In this document: piece by piece, positions 12,812 through 28,884 of the stretch
How positions within the stretch are numbered: position 1 is the first letter of the stretch
Layout of the letters: each line of letters begins with the position of its first letter
Source of the DNA: Rhabditophanes sp. KR3021
Lineage: Eukaryota; Nematoda; Chromadorea; Rhabditida; Alloionematidae
Assembly (NCBI GenBank): GCA_963281155.1
Contig: CAUJLY010000004.1
Span: forward strand, 4,836,001 to 4,900,000
DNA: 64,000 bases
Direction of reading: 5' to 3'
The notes under the pieces: model-generated
Told to the model about the DNA's origin: nothing
Databases searched by the model: none
Seen by the model: the letters and a program-made list of their open reading frames with translations, nothing else
Made by a program: the position numbers and the translations under genes

Positions 12812-15068
12812 TTATTGTATTGTACAACCAAATTCTTCACTCTTTGTATTGAAAATGTTGCTTGAATCAGCATTTAATTGAAGTGAGGCTGACAAAATTA
12901 GCAATTTAAGGGAAAAGTTAATTGGTGTAGATAAATATGAAATGTATCTATTTTCGACGATATTCGCTACTAATCTCCCTTTGGTGTTTGCTGAATTCGG
13001 GCTTACCTCATAACAATCCCATATTCCGGAAACGTGTTCTTCACCTATGCACCTACAATAAATAATTTTAAATATAAATAAATTTAAATAATTACTTTGT
13101 TGTTCTTTTCGAATTTTTCCCATTTCCAACTTGAATGCAATTCAAATTGTCCTTTTTCAAATTTATTATTTCCTCATTTACATTGCGGGTTAAAGACGTT
13201 TCTTGAGTCTGGTTTATTCTTTCCTCTCTCTCTTCCAATCTTGATACCGAAATTGATGGCATATCGGTACCTCTTATCTCAAGTCGTGCGACCACTTGTT
13301 TTTGCTTATCATAAATTAAAAAGGGATTACCGGAAGCAAAATAGCCTATTATTTCTCCATCGTATGAAGTTATGGTAGAATGCTTTACATTCATACTTCT
13401 CGTCATATGACCGTTCACTAATTCAATATCATTATACTGCTCCTCAATAGGTAAATTAGATGTTGACCCACAAAACAAAGGACACATGTTTGTTGTGAGT
13501 GCGTCAGTGTCTGTAATGAATAAAATTGTCCGTCCATAGGCTTCCAGTATCATCTTCTTTGAACTGAAACATTCTGTCTTTCTCCAAACATCAATCAAAG
13601 GAAAGGATGTTGAGTCCGTCAACTTAAATATAAACAAAGGAAGGTCAGCTTAAATTATATGAGTTTATTTTTGGAATACATTTGAAGTCACTTTTTGTCT
13701 ACTGCTTTAAGCCAAAAGACAAATCACCATTAGTCAGGCGATAGGCAAAATAATGCCACTAAACAAAATTTAAAACTCCATAATGATATGCATTATTTTA
13801 CCAGCAATTAATTATAAATTCAATTTTAGATTGTTAATAAACTTTGTCTCGAATAAATCTATATTTTTAATAATAAACTCGTACCTGAATATCGTTTCCC
13901 GAAGCTTTAATCTTGATAAGACTAGTAGAAAATAAATAATGGAGTATTTGTGTTTTATTGGGTGCCATACCAACAGCTCTTTGTCTTAATGGTTGATTAT
14001 AGTGCGGGCTAGAGTGATCACTCGTCATTGTTATTAAATTTTCAACTTCTCGATTTGCACCTATAAAGTATGTTACATTATTTTAAAGTATTTAGATTAA
14101 TTTGCTAGCTTTTTTGTCCTTTCATACAACTCTATCTTATTTAATATAAATAGAAAAGATGGACCTTAAAAGGAGGTTTTAAAAAGTTAATATTCCTTAA
14201 ATATCTTTGTCCTTTTAATAAACTAACGTTCATCCTCCTCATCAGAATGAGACATTTCCGAATTTGCATTGATGTTTAAAGGAAGATGATAGGCAGATAA
14301 GTCCTTTTTCGAAATGCTTGGTCTATTTTCATCTTCAGTTATATCATCTTGTCCGTTTATTGTTCCATTTTTCTCAGTATAACTATTACCCATCTCGCAA
14401 ATTGTTTTTTGGGTTTGGTTGTTTTGAAATGATAAGTTACAATTCGATTCTCTCGTCGAACAAGAAGTTATACTTTGCGATGAATTAAGAGTTGTTGTCT
14501 GTGTATCTGAAATTATCATGCTGATTAGCCTAATAGGCAATTTTTGGTAATGAAAAATATGTACATTTTTAGGATAACAAGTTGTAATTAAAAAATATTA
14601 TTAAGTATCTGTAAAATTGTAAGAAGTGCCAGTTAAATACTTAAAATAAAAGAATAATGAATAAAATTGTTCCAAAATCAAGAATATTCTGGATTGGAAG
14701 GAAATATAAAAGACTTATCTAAATATTACACCACAAAAACAAAAAGCCTATTATTCGAAAGGAATTAAAGAGATAGATAAAGTATAAAGATACTAAGTAT
14801 TTGGTTTATAAAAAGTAAATTGTATTATGAGGAAAATGATTGTTGTGGACAAAAAACTACAATTATTTGTTAAATGTATGTGGCAATCATAAGTGCCACT
14901 CAAATTTGATATATTTTTGATGTATTCTTGATAATTATTTGAGTTTGTAGTAATAGAGATGTGCGATAATGACGACTTACGTGTTAATAACGGATCGTCA
15001 GGTGACGTATTATTTGATGTTGTGGTTGAGTGTGAACATGATGAAGAGTCTTTCTCAAAATATTGCAT
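12812..15068 (-). CDS. Phospholipid scramblase family protein, divergent
   Basis: Five exons join in phase (14981-15068, 14228-14506, 13885-14060, 13096-13622, 12812-13052) to give 436 aa. About 140 N-terminal residues are Ser/Thr/Asn-rich and likely disordered. The core then follows the scramblase order: a strand pair ending FPLIDVW, an ILEAYGRTILFITD segment that matches the family's 'N-x-x-G-x-x-I/V-Y-F-A-x-E' region, a CPLFCGS turn, an IGYFASGNPFLIYD segment, and a C-terminal strand-helix ending in LKLLILSASLQLNADSSNIF that parallels the buried C-terminal helix. Known members are membrane-associated calcium-regulated lipid scramblases or tubby-like-fold proteins. This one has lost most of the Cys-rich (palmitoylated) cluster and has a charged insertion of about 45 residues (EEREERINQTQE region) before the last strands. 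The family call rests on pattern similarity by eye; biochemical activity is not implied. Confidence 0.6.
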
Positions 15069-18000
15069 TTAGCAGTAGATTCTAACTCAAATTTTTAATA
15101 TTTAGCTCAAAATCTAAAATGATATATTAGAATTTGTACACGAAACAATGAATTAAATATAGGATGTCTTTAAATTTTTTTGAATAGATTATTTATTAAT
15201 AAAAATGGCATTTAAAATGAAGTAAATAGTCTCTAAAAAGGATTGATAATCAAACCTACAATTTGTTTGAGTGATTTAAGATGGCATTTGCAAGCCTTAT
15301 GTTTATAATGATGTAACAAAAGTGAAATGTTATGTATGACTACTACATTACAAGTAAGTATATGTATCTAATATTTAAAATTGACGGTAACCAATATTTA
15401 TTATTTGAAATAGGTTGAATAAAAGTCACGACAAAAATAACAAAAAAGTATTTTATTTATGACATATACACAGTTAAATAAACAAAAAGTAAGGCCTCAT
15501 CTTTCTTTTAACTATGGCAACTCAGTTTCTTTATCATTATCACTTTATTTTGGCAGTAGACGTGGTGAATAAATATAGATATCCTATCATTGTAGTTCAT
15601 TTTTGAAAATATGTCGCAAATGACAAGTACATTTTACCATGAAATGATAATAGATTGTCCGTACGCAAGTAAAAAATAATTTAAAGTATATGGATACAAT
15701 TGTCTTGGAGTTAATAACTAATACATTTCTAAGTTTGCAATTTGTGTTAAAAGTAAAAAATTGTTTAGTTTAAATGATTGCATTAACAATTTTTTGCCAT
15801 AGTAATAAAGTTGTAGTTGCTATATTTAAGAAAGTGTCAAATTAGGAAGAAACACTTAACAAATGTCGTTTGTAAGTTAAAGATATAAATAATTTTAGAA
15901 ATGTCACAAAGAACATGGTGTTAGCAAATTAGAATGTTTAGAACTAGGGCCATTTGAGATGGACCATTTTTGAAAGAAGAATCTCTAAAGCAAATGATGA
16001 CCATCTTCAAACAATGCTCTTATCTATTTTAATTAAATCGAATTTTTAATTATTCATTTTCAAATCATTAGAGGCGACTTTCAAGTTCTAAGGACCATTA
16101 GTAATGCAACCTAAACAAGCATAATTAGACTTTAATATCTGTGTTAGTCTTGAATAAATTTGGTAACGTTAGTAACTGAAACATGTTGCCATCAAATGGT
16201 ATCAATCCAAAAGTATGGAAAATATTTTGATAAAGTTGAACATATTCTTTGATAAATATTTTGTTAAAAGTTTGTATTTTTTAATAAATAATTTGGATTT
16301 AAATGGTTAAAGTGGTATTGTAATAATATATTTAAAAAGATTTATTAATAACAAGGGGATCTTTAAGAAAAAGATAGATTTGGTATAAAATGGGTCCTTG
16401 GCAAATGATGCTTTGGAGAAAAAGGAAATAAATATTTAGAATAATAAATAAATGCAAGATTTTTTTGGTAAAATTGGAATACGAATATTTTGTTTACAGC
16501 AAGATTCAACTTTTATGGTGATAGATTAAGAAAGTATATAAAATCAATCAGATTTTGCCGAAAACTATAAACATATCATGTATACTATGAATAGCAAGTG
16601 TATCATGTGTATCGTATCTAGCATGTGTAGTATGTTTATGGCATTTTTAAATTGTTGAATATTATTATCACTAATCGTAAAAAATAAGGGGAATATTTAG
16701 AAAAGTATTAATTTCTAAATTTTATGGTTTGCTTTTTTGTACAGAATGAAGCATTTAATAAACGATTATTTTTTATGTTCCAAAAAATAACATGTTTTTT
16801 GATAATTCGGAGAAAGTTACGACCTATAAATATAAGCAATAATATTAAATATATTTGAGTATCTTCAGAATATAATGAAGTAAAATGAATTATAATGGAG
16901 TGTAGTTTGAAGATATGTTGCCATAAATAAGATTTGAAGTATGAGCCTTAAAATGAAAAGAATTTCAATAGTCAATTTAGAAAGATTACGTGCACCGTTG
17001 CCTATTAGTCTCATATGATAGGGAAAATATATAATAGAGGAAAAGTAGAAGTGGAAGTCAAGAAGGCATTATAGACGATTTAAGAAAAATAAAACCATTT
17101 TATGGTAATGTCAAATTACATTTGAAAGGTCTAAAAATAATAAGTTTTATTTAAAAAACATTAAACTTAGGCATAATCTCAAAAATAGGCTAGTTCCTGA
17201 TTTGACTTTTTTAATAATTTCGGATGTCACTTAAGATTCTTTGTCAAATAATTTTCTTTAACATGAAATAAATAATGAGACATATTGAGGAATAAATTTT
17301 GAAGTAGTAAATATGTTCGAAACAACTGGTCGTAAATAAAGTTTATGACCAATTTTTAAATAACAATTTCTTATATTATTTTGTAAATCAAACTTTAATT
17401 ACACCAATTGTGCAGTCACATTGACTCTAACTTAATAATCCATATGTTATACATATGCTTACTTTGTCAAAATTCAGTTTAAAATATTCTGAATTTGACG
17501 GAAAGATTAAAGTTTAAAGGAAATGTTAAAAATGGATTTTTAATTATTTTTTAAATTGAATAATTTTATTTATGGGCTATTTAATTAGATACTAACTAAT
17601 AAAAATGTAATGAATTTTAAACTGCACCGATTTCCACTAGGTATTTAAATGATTTTATTAAGAAAGCTTTAAATAGATTTTAAGTTAGGAATTAATTTTG
17701 ATATGCTGACAAACCCATTTGTGAATTAGTTCCTTAACGATAATTGGTTGTGACTCTTTATTTCAATTCGCGTTATAAAAGAAATTTTGATTAAAAATTT
17801 GCTATAATTGAATTTATTAATCCATGAGGATTGAGAAATATTATTAAGTTTAGTAATGAGACGATTAATATAACCTAGTCCAAATTTGATGTTTAGAAAG
17901 CACTTAACATATAAATGCTTTAATTAGCTGTCATTACTATATATGAAAATTATTCAAAGAACCATTAATTCCTTTGTTCACAACAATCACTGACTGAAGC

Positions 18001-18215
18001 GGAAATGAAAAGCTAAATTAAAGTTTGGTGTGCAAATTTAATAAACAATTTCGGTAAACCAAAACTTAACTTGGTAGTAGTAGTATTGGAAAACTAATTT
18101 ACTGAAACGAATAGCAAAATAAGTAATGATTTATATGAAACGAATTAAGTGAATAATTGGTGATTCAATGTAATAAGTAAAATAAAATAATAATTTGATA
18201 TCAAGAAATTATATA
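15069..18215. other. AT-rich intergenic DNA
   Basis: About 3.1 kb between the 5' end of the scramblase gene and the 3' end of the NPA gene. No coding signal was seen. There is a weak run of degenerate GTGTATCATG-like words near 16575-16635. Confidence 0.6.
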
Positions 18216-21200
18216 TTAAACATCGATAGATTTAAAAACTGTTCTACAACCAGTGCTATATAGCTTTGATTTTTCTTTCTTTGCATTATCATTTAATAAT
18301 GCATCGTACTCATCAGCTCTAGCTGATAATTGTTCGAAAGTGGCACCATTTTTCTTAAGTTTTGCGAATTCATTCATAGCTTCTATTCCGTACAATTCAG
18401 TGTAAACTTCGTGACAGGCTTCACTCAATTGCTTAGTAGCAATTTCTTTTGTTTCTCCAGTCGCAACTTCGAAGAATTCCCCAACTTTAGTAGCCATCAT
18501 TTTATCACTAACTCCCTCTGCCTTCAATTGTTTTAGTTCAAACAATTGTTGAGATGTGAGCCAACTTAAATGGGCGCTTACAAAGTCGTCGAAATTTTCA
18601 CTTTGATGTCTTCTTACTCTTTTGGTTATTGGATTAAAGCTGTCTTTATAAATAACTTTACATCCACTAGAATAAGAATCAAAGTTAGCTTTCTTTTCAG
18701 AATCAGTTAAAGCTGAATAAAATTCATCACTTTTCTTTTCCATGGCTTCAAAAGTAGCCCCACTTTTCTTTAGCTCCTTCATTACGTTTGTAGCTTCCAA
18801 TCCAAAGGTCGATACAAATACCTCGTGACAAGCGCTGGTCATTTCGGCAATAGCCTTAGTCTTGACTTCTCCCTCTGCTGCTTTAAAATATTCAAGAACT
18901 TTGGCAGCGATTTCGGTTTTTGGTTTATGTTCGGCATGAAGTTGTTTAAGTGATTCAAGTTCAGTTGGTGTAAGCCAAGTTAAGTGGCTTTTTGCAAAGT
19001 CTTCAAATTTGTCACTTTGAATGTGTCTTTTGTGACGAGCATTTATCATTGCTAAGCGAGCACAGCCTGGTTTCATAATGCTAGCTTTCATTCTGTCATC
19101 ATCATTCGTTAATTTTAATTCAAGTTCGGCGACTCTTTGTCCTATTTCTTCCATGCTCTTCCCTTCATTGACCATTTGCCCGATGCTTAGTTTTGCTTCC
19201 GATCCAAAGATTTCTTCGAACATATCTTCGCATCCTCTATTTAATAATTTCTTCGCGTTTTCGCGTTCGCTTCCCTCTGTCAATTCGTAAAAATCCAAAA
19301 TCTTTTCACCCAATGCTTCTCTTTTAGTGCCACTTGCTTTCATTTGCTTGAGTTCATCAAGCTGAGCTCCAGAAAGAAATGTCAAGTGCTCATTTGCAAA
19401 TTCCTCAAAAGTGTTATGGGGGTGACGTTTTTCTCTTGATTGACTTTTTGCCAAGTTAGAAGCTGATGTGTAAACTGTTCTACAAAGCATGACAAGATTT
19501 CCCCATGTGCAAGAATCTTCATCTTTGCCTCCATATATTAGTTTTTGAAGTTTTTGGGAAATATCATCTGCACTTTTCTTGCCAACAACAAGCTGATTTA
19601 ATTCTTCAAATTGCTGTTCGCCAACTTCTGTCTTAACTAATTCATCGCATTTTTTTCTTAAGACTTCAGTTGCCTTAGCTTTCTTTTCACCTTCAGCACG
19701 GTTAAACATAAAGATGTACTTCATACCCACACTGGATGCTGGTTTCTTTTTGTTGATTAATTCATCCAGAACTTCTTTGTTTTCTTCCGATACCCATGAG
19801 TAGGTATTTGTAACAACATTTTCAATTTGGGGGCAAACTTTGGTGTCTCTTCTCTTACGAGGAGGAATACTACGATAGATTTCGCGGCAGTTATGCCCAT
19901 ACGCTTGGATCTTTTCCAATGATTTTTCGTCAGTCAAATCTTTAATTTTATTTTGAACGATCCTTTCGAGCTCCAAGAAAGGAACTCCACTTTCGCGCAT
20001 ATCTCTCAAATAATTTAATACATCCACACCTAAAAATAAAGAAAGTTAAAATAACGAGTGAAAGTAAAAATTTAAATTACCAAATACATTTTCTATGACT
20101 TCAGCGCATAACTTTCTTAAATCGTCATATGCTGTCTTCCGATTTGATCCCTGAGTATCTAAATAGAAGTTACTGATTTGGAAGGAGATTGCATTTCTTG
20201 ATTTCCCTTCAAGTTTCATATCACGAAGAGTTTGCTTTTGAGATTCAGTCATCCAAGATAAATGATCTGCAATGAACGACTCAAATTGGCCGTGTGTATG
20301 TTTCTTTACTCTGGCTAAAGGTTCATTGAAATAAATTTGACATGATGGCTTGTATGCGTCAAATATTTCAACTTTTTCTGGATCTGTGATGTCATTTCTC
20401 CATTCATTCACACGGTTAGTAATAGTCTCTTGCGCGGTGCCGTCAACTCTCATTGATTTTAACTCGCGTATCTTTTCTATTCCGAAAATGTTAACCATGA
20501 CTTCTCTGCAAGCAAGTTTCATTTGTTTTAAAGCTTCGTCTTTGACATCACCTTCTGCATTAGAGTAAAAGTCCATTACTTTTTCAGCAAGTGCCTTTTT
20601 CGTTGAACCAGATTGTTTCAAAGCTTTTAGTTGAGCAATTTGATCGGCTGAACACCAACTCAAATGTTCTTTTGCAAAGGATTCAAAATCAGTATGGTCA
20701 TGAGTATGTCTTGCTTGTCTAGTTGCTGAATATAGAACTCTGCAACTATTTTTGTAAATTTTGAGATCTGCACGTTTTTCCTCATCAACTACTAATTCAT
20801 CGAATTGGTCAGATTTACTCTCAAGTTCAACTAGTGTTGCTCCCTCATTTTGCATCGATTCTAATTGATCAACAGCAGATTCGCCGTAGATTGAAACAAA
20901 GGCCTCTTTGCAAGCGGACTTCAGTTGTTTGGATGCAAATTCTTTCTTATCATCAGCAACTTTATTGTAAAAGAAAATTATTTTGTTTGCAATTGATTCT
21001 TTATCCATGTCGTTCTCTTTCATTTCTTTTAATTCTTCAAGTTGATCTGAACTTAACCAAGATAAATGCTCTTTTATAAAGGAAGTGTAATCTCCAGAAA
21101 CATGTTTTCTCACACGGGAACTTGGTGCCGACAAACTTTCTTTGAAGATAAATTTACATCCGGGCGTGTAAGCATCGAATTTAACTTTCTTTTCAGAATC

Positions 21201-22488
21201 AGTTAGAGCTGAATAAAATTCATTGCTTTTCTTTTCCATTTCTTCATAATTGGCTCCACTTTTCTTAAGTTCTTTCATCGCTTCAGTGGCAGCACTACCG
21301 AAGGTCTCATCGAACACTTCACGACATGCGCTAGTCATTTCCGCAATAGCCTTAGCCTTGACTTCTCCTTCAGCTGCCTTGAAGAACTCAAGAACTTTAG
21401 CTGCGGCTTGTGGTCGCGATTGAGTTTCCTCGTGAAGTTGCTTGACAATACTACGTTGGGCTTCAGTTAACCAAGTCAAATGTTCAGCAGCAAAGGAGTC
21501 AAAATCATTCCCGTGATTGCTTCTTTTGACTTTATGACTGTGGCTGTGACTGCTATGGTCTTGATGGTTTCCGTGGTTACTATGGTCTCCGTGGTTGTGG
21601 TCAGTGTGTTGGCGATACCATAATTCTTCACACAAGTCTAGTGATTCTTCGACCTTACGTTGTTTGTCGGCTGATAAACGTCCCATGTATGTTTTTACAC
21701 GATTTTTGCACTCAGCATGATTAGTATGGTGAAGAGCAAGTAATTCCTTCTTTTCGTTACTGGTGATAACTTCGTCAAGCCATTTGTAGCAACTCTTTAC
21801 AGAATCATCTTGAGCAACGTGTTTTTTATGACCATCAAGTTTATTCAAATAACTCCAAAATTGAGTCCGAATTTCATCTTCTGATTTTCCATCCTGCTTC
21901 ATCTTCTTTAAATTATTCTTTTCATCAGCCGATAGCCAATTAAAATGGTCATCAACAAAGTTAGAATTTCTCTTTTTTCTACTCACAACAAGTGAAGAAT
22001 CTTTCCAAAGTTCGAAGCAAGTATCCTCATATGCTAAAACATACTCTTTTTTGGAATCAGGTAATCTGTCCATGTACTCCTTAAGTTTGGTTTTAATGGT
22101 AGCAACGTCATTACTTTCCCATAAGGTCTTCAATTCAGCCCTTTCTTCGTCAGAGCATACCTCAGTAACCCAACTTGCACACTGCTTTTTGTAGTGAATT
22201 TTCCAAGTATTTTTAGTCTCTGCGTCATTCAAAGCATCGAAAAATTCCATGATTTTGACTTTCTGTTCAGCAATACTCTTTCCATCATTTTTCATTTGTC
22301 TTAATTGATCAATTTGATCACTAGTCAGCCAAGAATCATATTGTTCATTGTCACGTCTACCACGGCTATTGCTTAACTAAAATTAATTAATGTCAACACA
22401 TACTTTTGATGACATACGAACTTACAGGACTAGCGAAAGCCGTAACTATTATGAAAAATAGTAATATAATTGTTTTGAATTTATTCAT
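18216..22488 (-). CDS. npa-1: Nematode polyprotein allergen (ABA-1/NPA type), about ten units
   Basis: Three exons (22426-22488, 20081-22376, 18216-20029) join to exactly 1390 codons plus stop. Exon 1 is a clean 21-residue signal peptide beginning MNKFKTIILLFF. The rest is about ten tandem units of roughly 130 aa. Each has the family hallmark [HF]-[LF]-x-W-[LM]-[ST] near its start, an ELK-x-M(K/R)-x-x-G segment, and two conserved Cys. Units are separated by basic processing sites such as RGRR, RKKR, KVKR, RKRR, EKRH, HKRH and VRRH. Known NPAs are secreted into body or secretory fluid, cleaved into 14-15 kDa helical units, and bind fatty acids and retinol. The units here are strongly diverged. 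Odd feature: a His-rich linker at 21525-21610 between the second and third units. Residues at the 20030-20080 intron join as ENVFGVDV, inside a unit. The gene symbol follows the C. elegans family name and does not claim one-to-one orthology. Confidence 0.95.
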
Positions 22489-24022
22489 AGTTTAACTCTT
22501 TCTAAACAATGTCATTTTTAAAATTCAAGGCCTATTTATGTCTTTTCGTTATCAATAAATATTTAAATTACTTGATACTTTGATAAAGAAAATAAACAGT
22601 GTCCCGAAATACTATTCCATTTTTCATCAATATCAATTTCCATGTAAACCATCCAATTATCTATTTTGTGATAAAAACTTTTAGTCCAAAATGTTATCAG
22701 CTTTTACAGCCTTAATATTTTGGACTTAGGTAGTAATAAATGAAGTCTATGCATGATATTTTGACTTAAAATTGATGTGAATCTCTTTAATTGTTGATGA
22801 TCATACTACTCTTTTGAACTAGATAATATTTGGACGCTATCAAATTTTCATGGATCTATTGTTTATCAATGAAGATTTAGAATCAGGCAACTGCTATCAG
22901 ATGCATTTTTTATTAAGTGTTTTGAGTGTAATTAGATCTGTTTTGTCAAATAAAGTAATCAAATTGTGCTTGTCAATAAACAATCCAACTAAATTTAGAT
23001 TTATTTTGAACGTCATATTAGAATTATTGAAAACTAAATATTAGAAGTATTCTGACTAAGTGTTTTGAAATAGTAATTACAATTACACATTTGGCAGTAT
23101 TAACAATAACAATAACAATTACATATTTGGAAGTATTTACAGTTAACTACATTTGTAGAAATATTTATAATTGCTATATTTAATATTTTTCGAATGAATC
23201 AAGTTTCATTTAAATATACAAAAATATCGTATTTTTGTTTAAACGCAATTCACAAATATTTTCTAAAAATACACATTTTACCATTAAAACATTATCATAA
23301 AAGAATAGATAAATCTAAACAAAGTTGGTGGCTTAAGCCATGTTTTCACATAACCATTTTTTATTTTCCTATTACCACTCACCTTTGTTAGATCAAAGAA
23401 AGTTTGCGCATTCCATGACACCCGCTGTCATCTTTAGATAAACTTCTTCTTTAATTTAATTTATACACAAAAGACCGCTTACCGCCATCAACCAAAATAT
23501 CACTCTAAATTATAGATAAGGTGGTGTTTTCTTTATTCTGATGGAAAGTTGATATATTTATATGTTACTTAACTTATAACATTCTTTCTCACACAAATGA
23601 CCATTATCATCAGATAAAACATTTCCTTGAAAGTATTTACCTGCTTACACCTAAAACAACTTTTAACCAGATCATTTTTGTATCTTGACAAAAAATTAAT
23701 AAAATTCTCATCTTGAGAGTTGGTTGCAGGTGACTGTTTATTCATATGATTGACACAAAAGTACACACATTAAATCACTATTTTGTCAAAAGTTTACACT
23801 TATTTTACAGTATCTATAACGTAATATTTACACAACTCTTTGCGGAATAAATAAAAGACTACTGAAAGTTGTCTGTAAACACGAAGAGTACATATGACGC
23901 AACGGTATTTTTATGACCTTTATCAAAATTAAATATGTATACTATAAGGCAATATAAATTATCAATATAAACACACAATCATGTGGTAAGGAATGACCCA
24001 TCTACATTATTTTATATAAGTT
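22489..24022. other. AT-rich intergenic DNA
   Basis: About 1.5 kb between the NPA start and the Zic gene 3' end. Short repeats of an ACAATTACATATTTGG-like word occur at 23075-23165. No coding or RNA gene seen. Confidence 0.6.
22533..22539 (-). promoter_or_regulatory. Possible TATA element of the NPA gene
   Basis: The minus strand reads CATAAATAGG about 45 bp upstream of the NPA start codon. This is close for a TATA box unless the 5' untranslated leader is very short, so the call is weak. Confidence 0.25.
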
Positions 24023-26344
<2,322 letters not shown>

Positions 26345-27117
26345 TTTTTAAGTTCCTAGGAAAGAAAGTGAAAAAATTGAAATTAAGCTTATATTAATAG
26401 AATAATCAAAATATAGCGAATTAAGTATAATCAGGTTTGTATAGATATTGTGTATTAACAATTACAACAAGTAGGACTTCACGCTGAAGCTCAACTCAGT
26501 GTGATACAAATGGTTATTATTGAAAGAAAGTCATATTCTTATAACATATAAGGTTGAGCAAATGAAAATAGGCGTGCTAAACAAAATAATAAAGAGTTGC
26601 TTGGATTGGCGGTATAAAATTTACTTATTGTGACTAAATATACCAGGGACTACATAAAAGGCAGTCTTTTTGGTGTAAAAAATGAAATAAATAATTTTTA
26701 ATTTTTTCAGAATCTATTACCTAGCGAGTTCAAGTGTTAACAATATTTTATTAACTATAACTCGTATAATAATACAATAAACAAAATGTCACTATGACGG
26801 CGTGAGTTACATCATCGCTTCCTTTTAATTAATAACTTCTGATAAATTATATCTTTAAGATTTAATCTAGTCTTCTTTCAATACACTGTGGTATCATAAT
26901 ATTTTGATGATTTATGACGACCCATAATAATCTTGTCTTGCATTCGTAACCTCATTAACCTGAACCTATTAATTAACACTTTAATTTAAGAATACTATAC
27001 ATCTCACATCCAATAGGTACAAAAAGGTCAATTCTACAAATGGATGAAGCAAATATATTTTCAAATAGCTTACAATTGCATGAAAAGACTATGACTGTAC
27101 CCAAGCACAAGCATTAT

Positions 27118-27155
27118 AAATCTAAATAATAAGTCTAAATAATAAATCTAAATAG
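27118..27155. repeat. Tandem TCTAAATAATAA repeat
   Basis: Three near-identical copies of a 12-13 bp AT-rich unit. Confidence 0.55.
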
Positions 27156-28093
27156 CTTTGTTAACATATTTATTTACCAAATAACCTTTAAAAGAAGACC
27201 AAATTTAAGAACAAGAGTATTTTTACGTATTTAAACATATACACTCACTTAATGAGTAAAAATAATTTTATATAAATAACATTTTTTGTTTTTAAGGTTG
27301 TACAGTATGTATTTTTAAATAAGGACGCTTAAAAATAATAGAGTTAATTGAGGAAAATGGCAAGATGTAGGATTTAATGAGAAGGAAATAAATAATGTTT
27401 TATAACTGGTACCTCGTCTTACTACAGATTGGGAGTATTAGTAATAAGGTCGACTATTTAAAAATTATTTTATTGAAAAAAGATTTTATTGTATTAGCGA
27501 TTGTCACATTATTCGAATATTACTTTTCAACTGGTGCATGTTCAAACGGTATTTTTAAGACTTATATTTATGACCATTCTTTTGAAAATGATAGTGATGA
27601 GCATTATATGGAATAAAGAATTTGCGGCAGCAAATGTGAGTTTCGATTATATTTTAACGATAATCAGTCTTTAACAAGTTTATATTGTTTACTTTATTTG
27701 CATATCAATACAGTATATCATTAATACCGTTGATGTAATGTTTTTGTTAATCAAACGACTTCTAGACTCAAATTTTATCTCTAACTACTTTATTTGCCTT
27801 CTTTCAAAAGAATAATTATCCATAGTTGTTTTGCACAGCATGCGACATTCTTTATTAAAACAAAACTTTAAAAGTAACACCAACGGCATAAAGCATTCCT
27901 ATCAAGTGCGAGTATATTCACGTAATTGTCACCTCGCTTTATCCAAAAGCATCTCAACAAATGTAATAAGAGAACAGATGCTTTCTATGTAATTATAATA
28001 GGTGTGAAATTGATTCGGTAATTATTAAAGACTACCATTTAAAATTACTTGTTGTTTCCAAGTGTGCTAATTCTTTTATTGTTTAAGTTAAAA

Positions 28094-28152
28094 CTTTTTA
28101 TTGTCAAGTTAATAATTTTATTGTCCAAGTTAATAATTTTATTGTCTAACTT
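28094..28152. repeat. Tandem repeat, unit about 22 bp
   Basis: Nearly three copies of AAGTTAATAATTTTATTGTC with single-base differences, in the Zic upstream region. Confidence 0.6.
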
Positions 28153-28884
28153 ATCAGATTCTTGTGTCAAACAATAAATGTTTAGCTTGGTTCATTGATC
28201 TCATTCTTGATTGAACAAAGACGTTACATCCAACTTACGTCATACAACAATTAATCTTTAATGTGCTTAATAATTGGTTTAAAAGATTATCATCATCCTA
28301 AAAAGGTATGAATTGACAATTACTTGATTGAGCGTAACTTATCAATGCAAATTACTCATAATTCCACTACAACCAAATTTATATTTTCATTGTGTTTTGA
28401 AGTTGTTGTGTGAAAACAAATGGCTGTTTCTTAGTTTTTTTACCAGACGTGTTAAACCACTTAATGAGAGATCTTTTTTAATTTAACAGATTGATAGATC
28501 ATGCTATTATTAATGTGCTTTTAAAAGGTTGCCTGTTTGTATAATCTACTTTTCAGAAGGTAAATATGTATTGTTTAAGTCAGTTAAATGTGTTATATAA
28601 AAAGAGGAATTTAGTGGCAAAAGGTGTGAAATACAAACAATTGAATTGTAAAATAAATTACTGTTTGGTGGTGTGATGTTAGAAAGGATATTAGGTAAAA
28701 ACAATATATTATTTAAAAAAAGAAAATTTTAAAATATAATGAAAAGGAGACATAAAATGAATATTCTACAAACATCCAATGGCCACAAAGTGGGACATAA
28801 AAATCATAGTATAATTGTTTTTCAGTATATATAGATGCCAAAAAATTGAGAACTTGGCATATTGTTAAGAAAGTTTATCCGAAT

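Larger units (their letters stand above)
26345..28884. other. Upstream region of the Zic gene, AT-rich
   Basis: About 2.5 kb between the Zic gene's 5' end and the dehydratase gene's 3' end. It holds two small tandem repeats (27118-27155 and 28094-28152) and no convincing coding sequence. Regulatory DNA for the Zic gene is the likeliest content. Confidence 0.55.

Noticed and set aside
22850..23391. Two plus-strand open frames between the NPA and Zic genes
   Set aside because: Random-looking composition with no signal peptide, domain or splice continuity.
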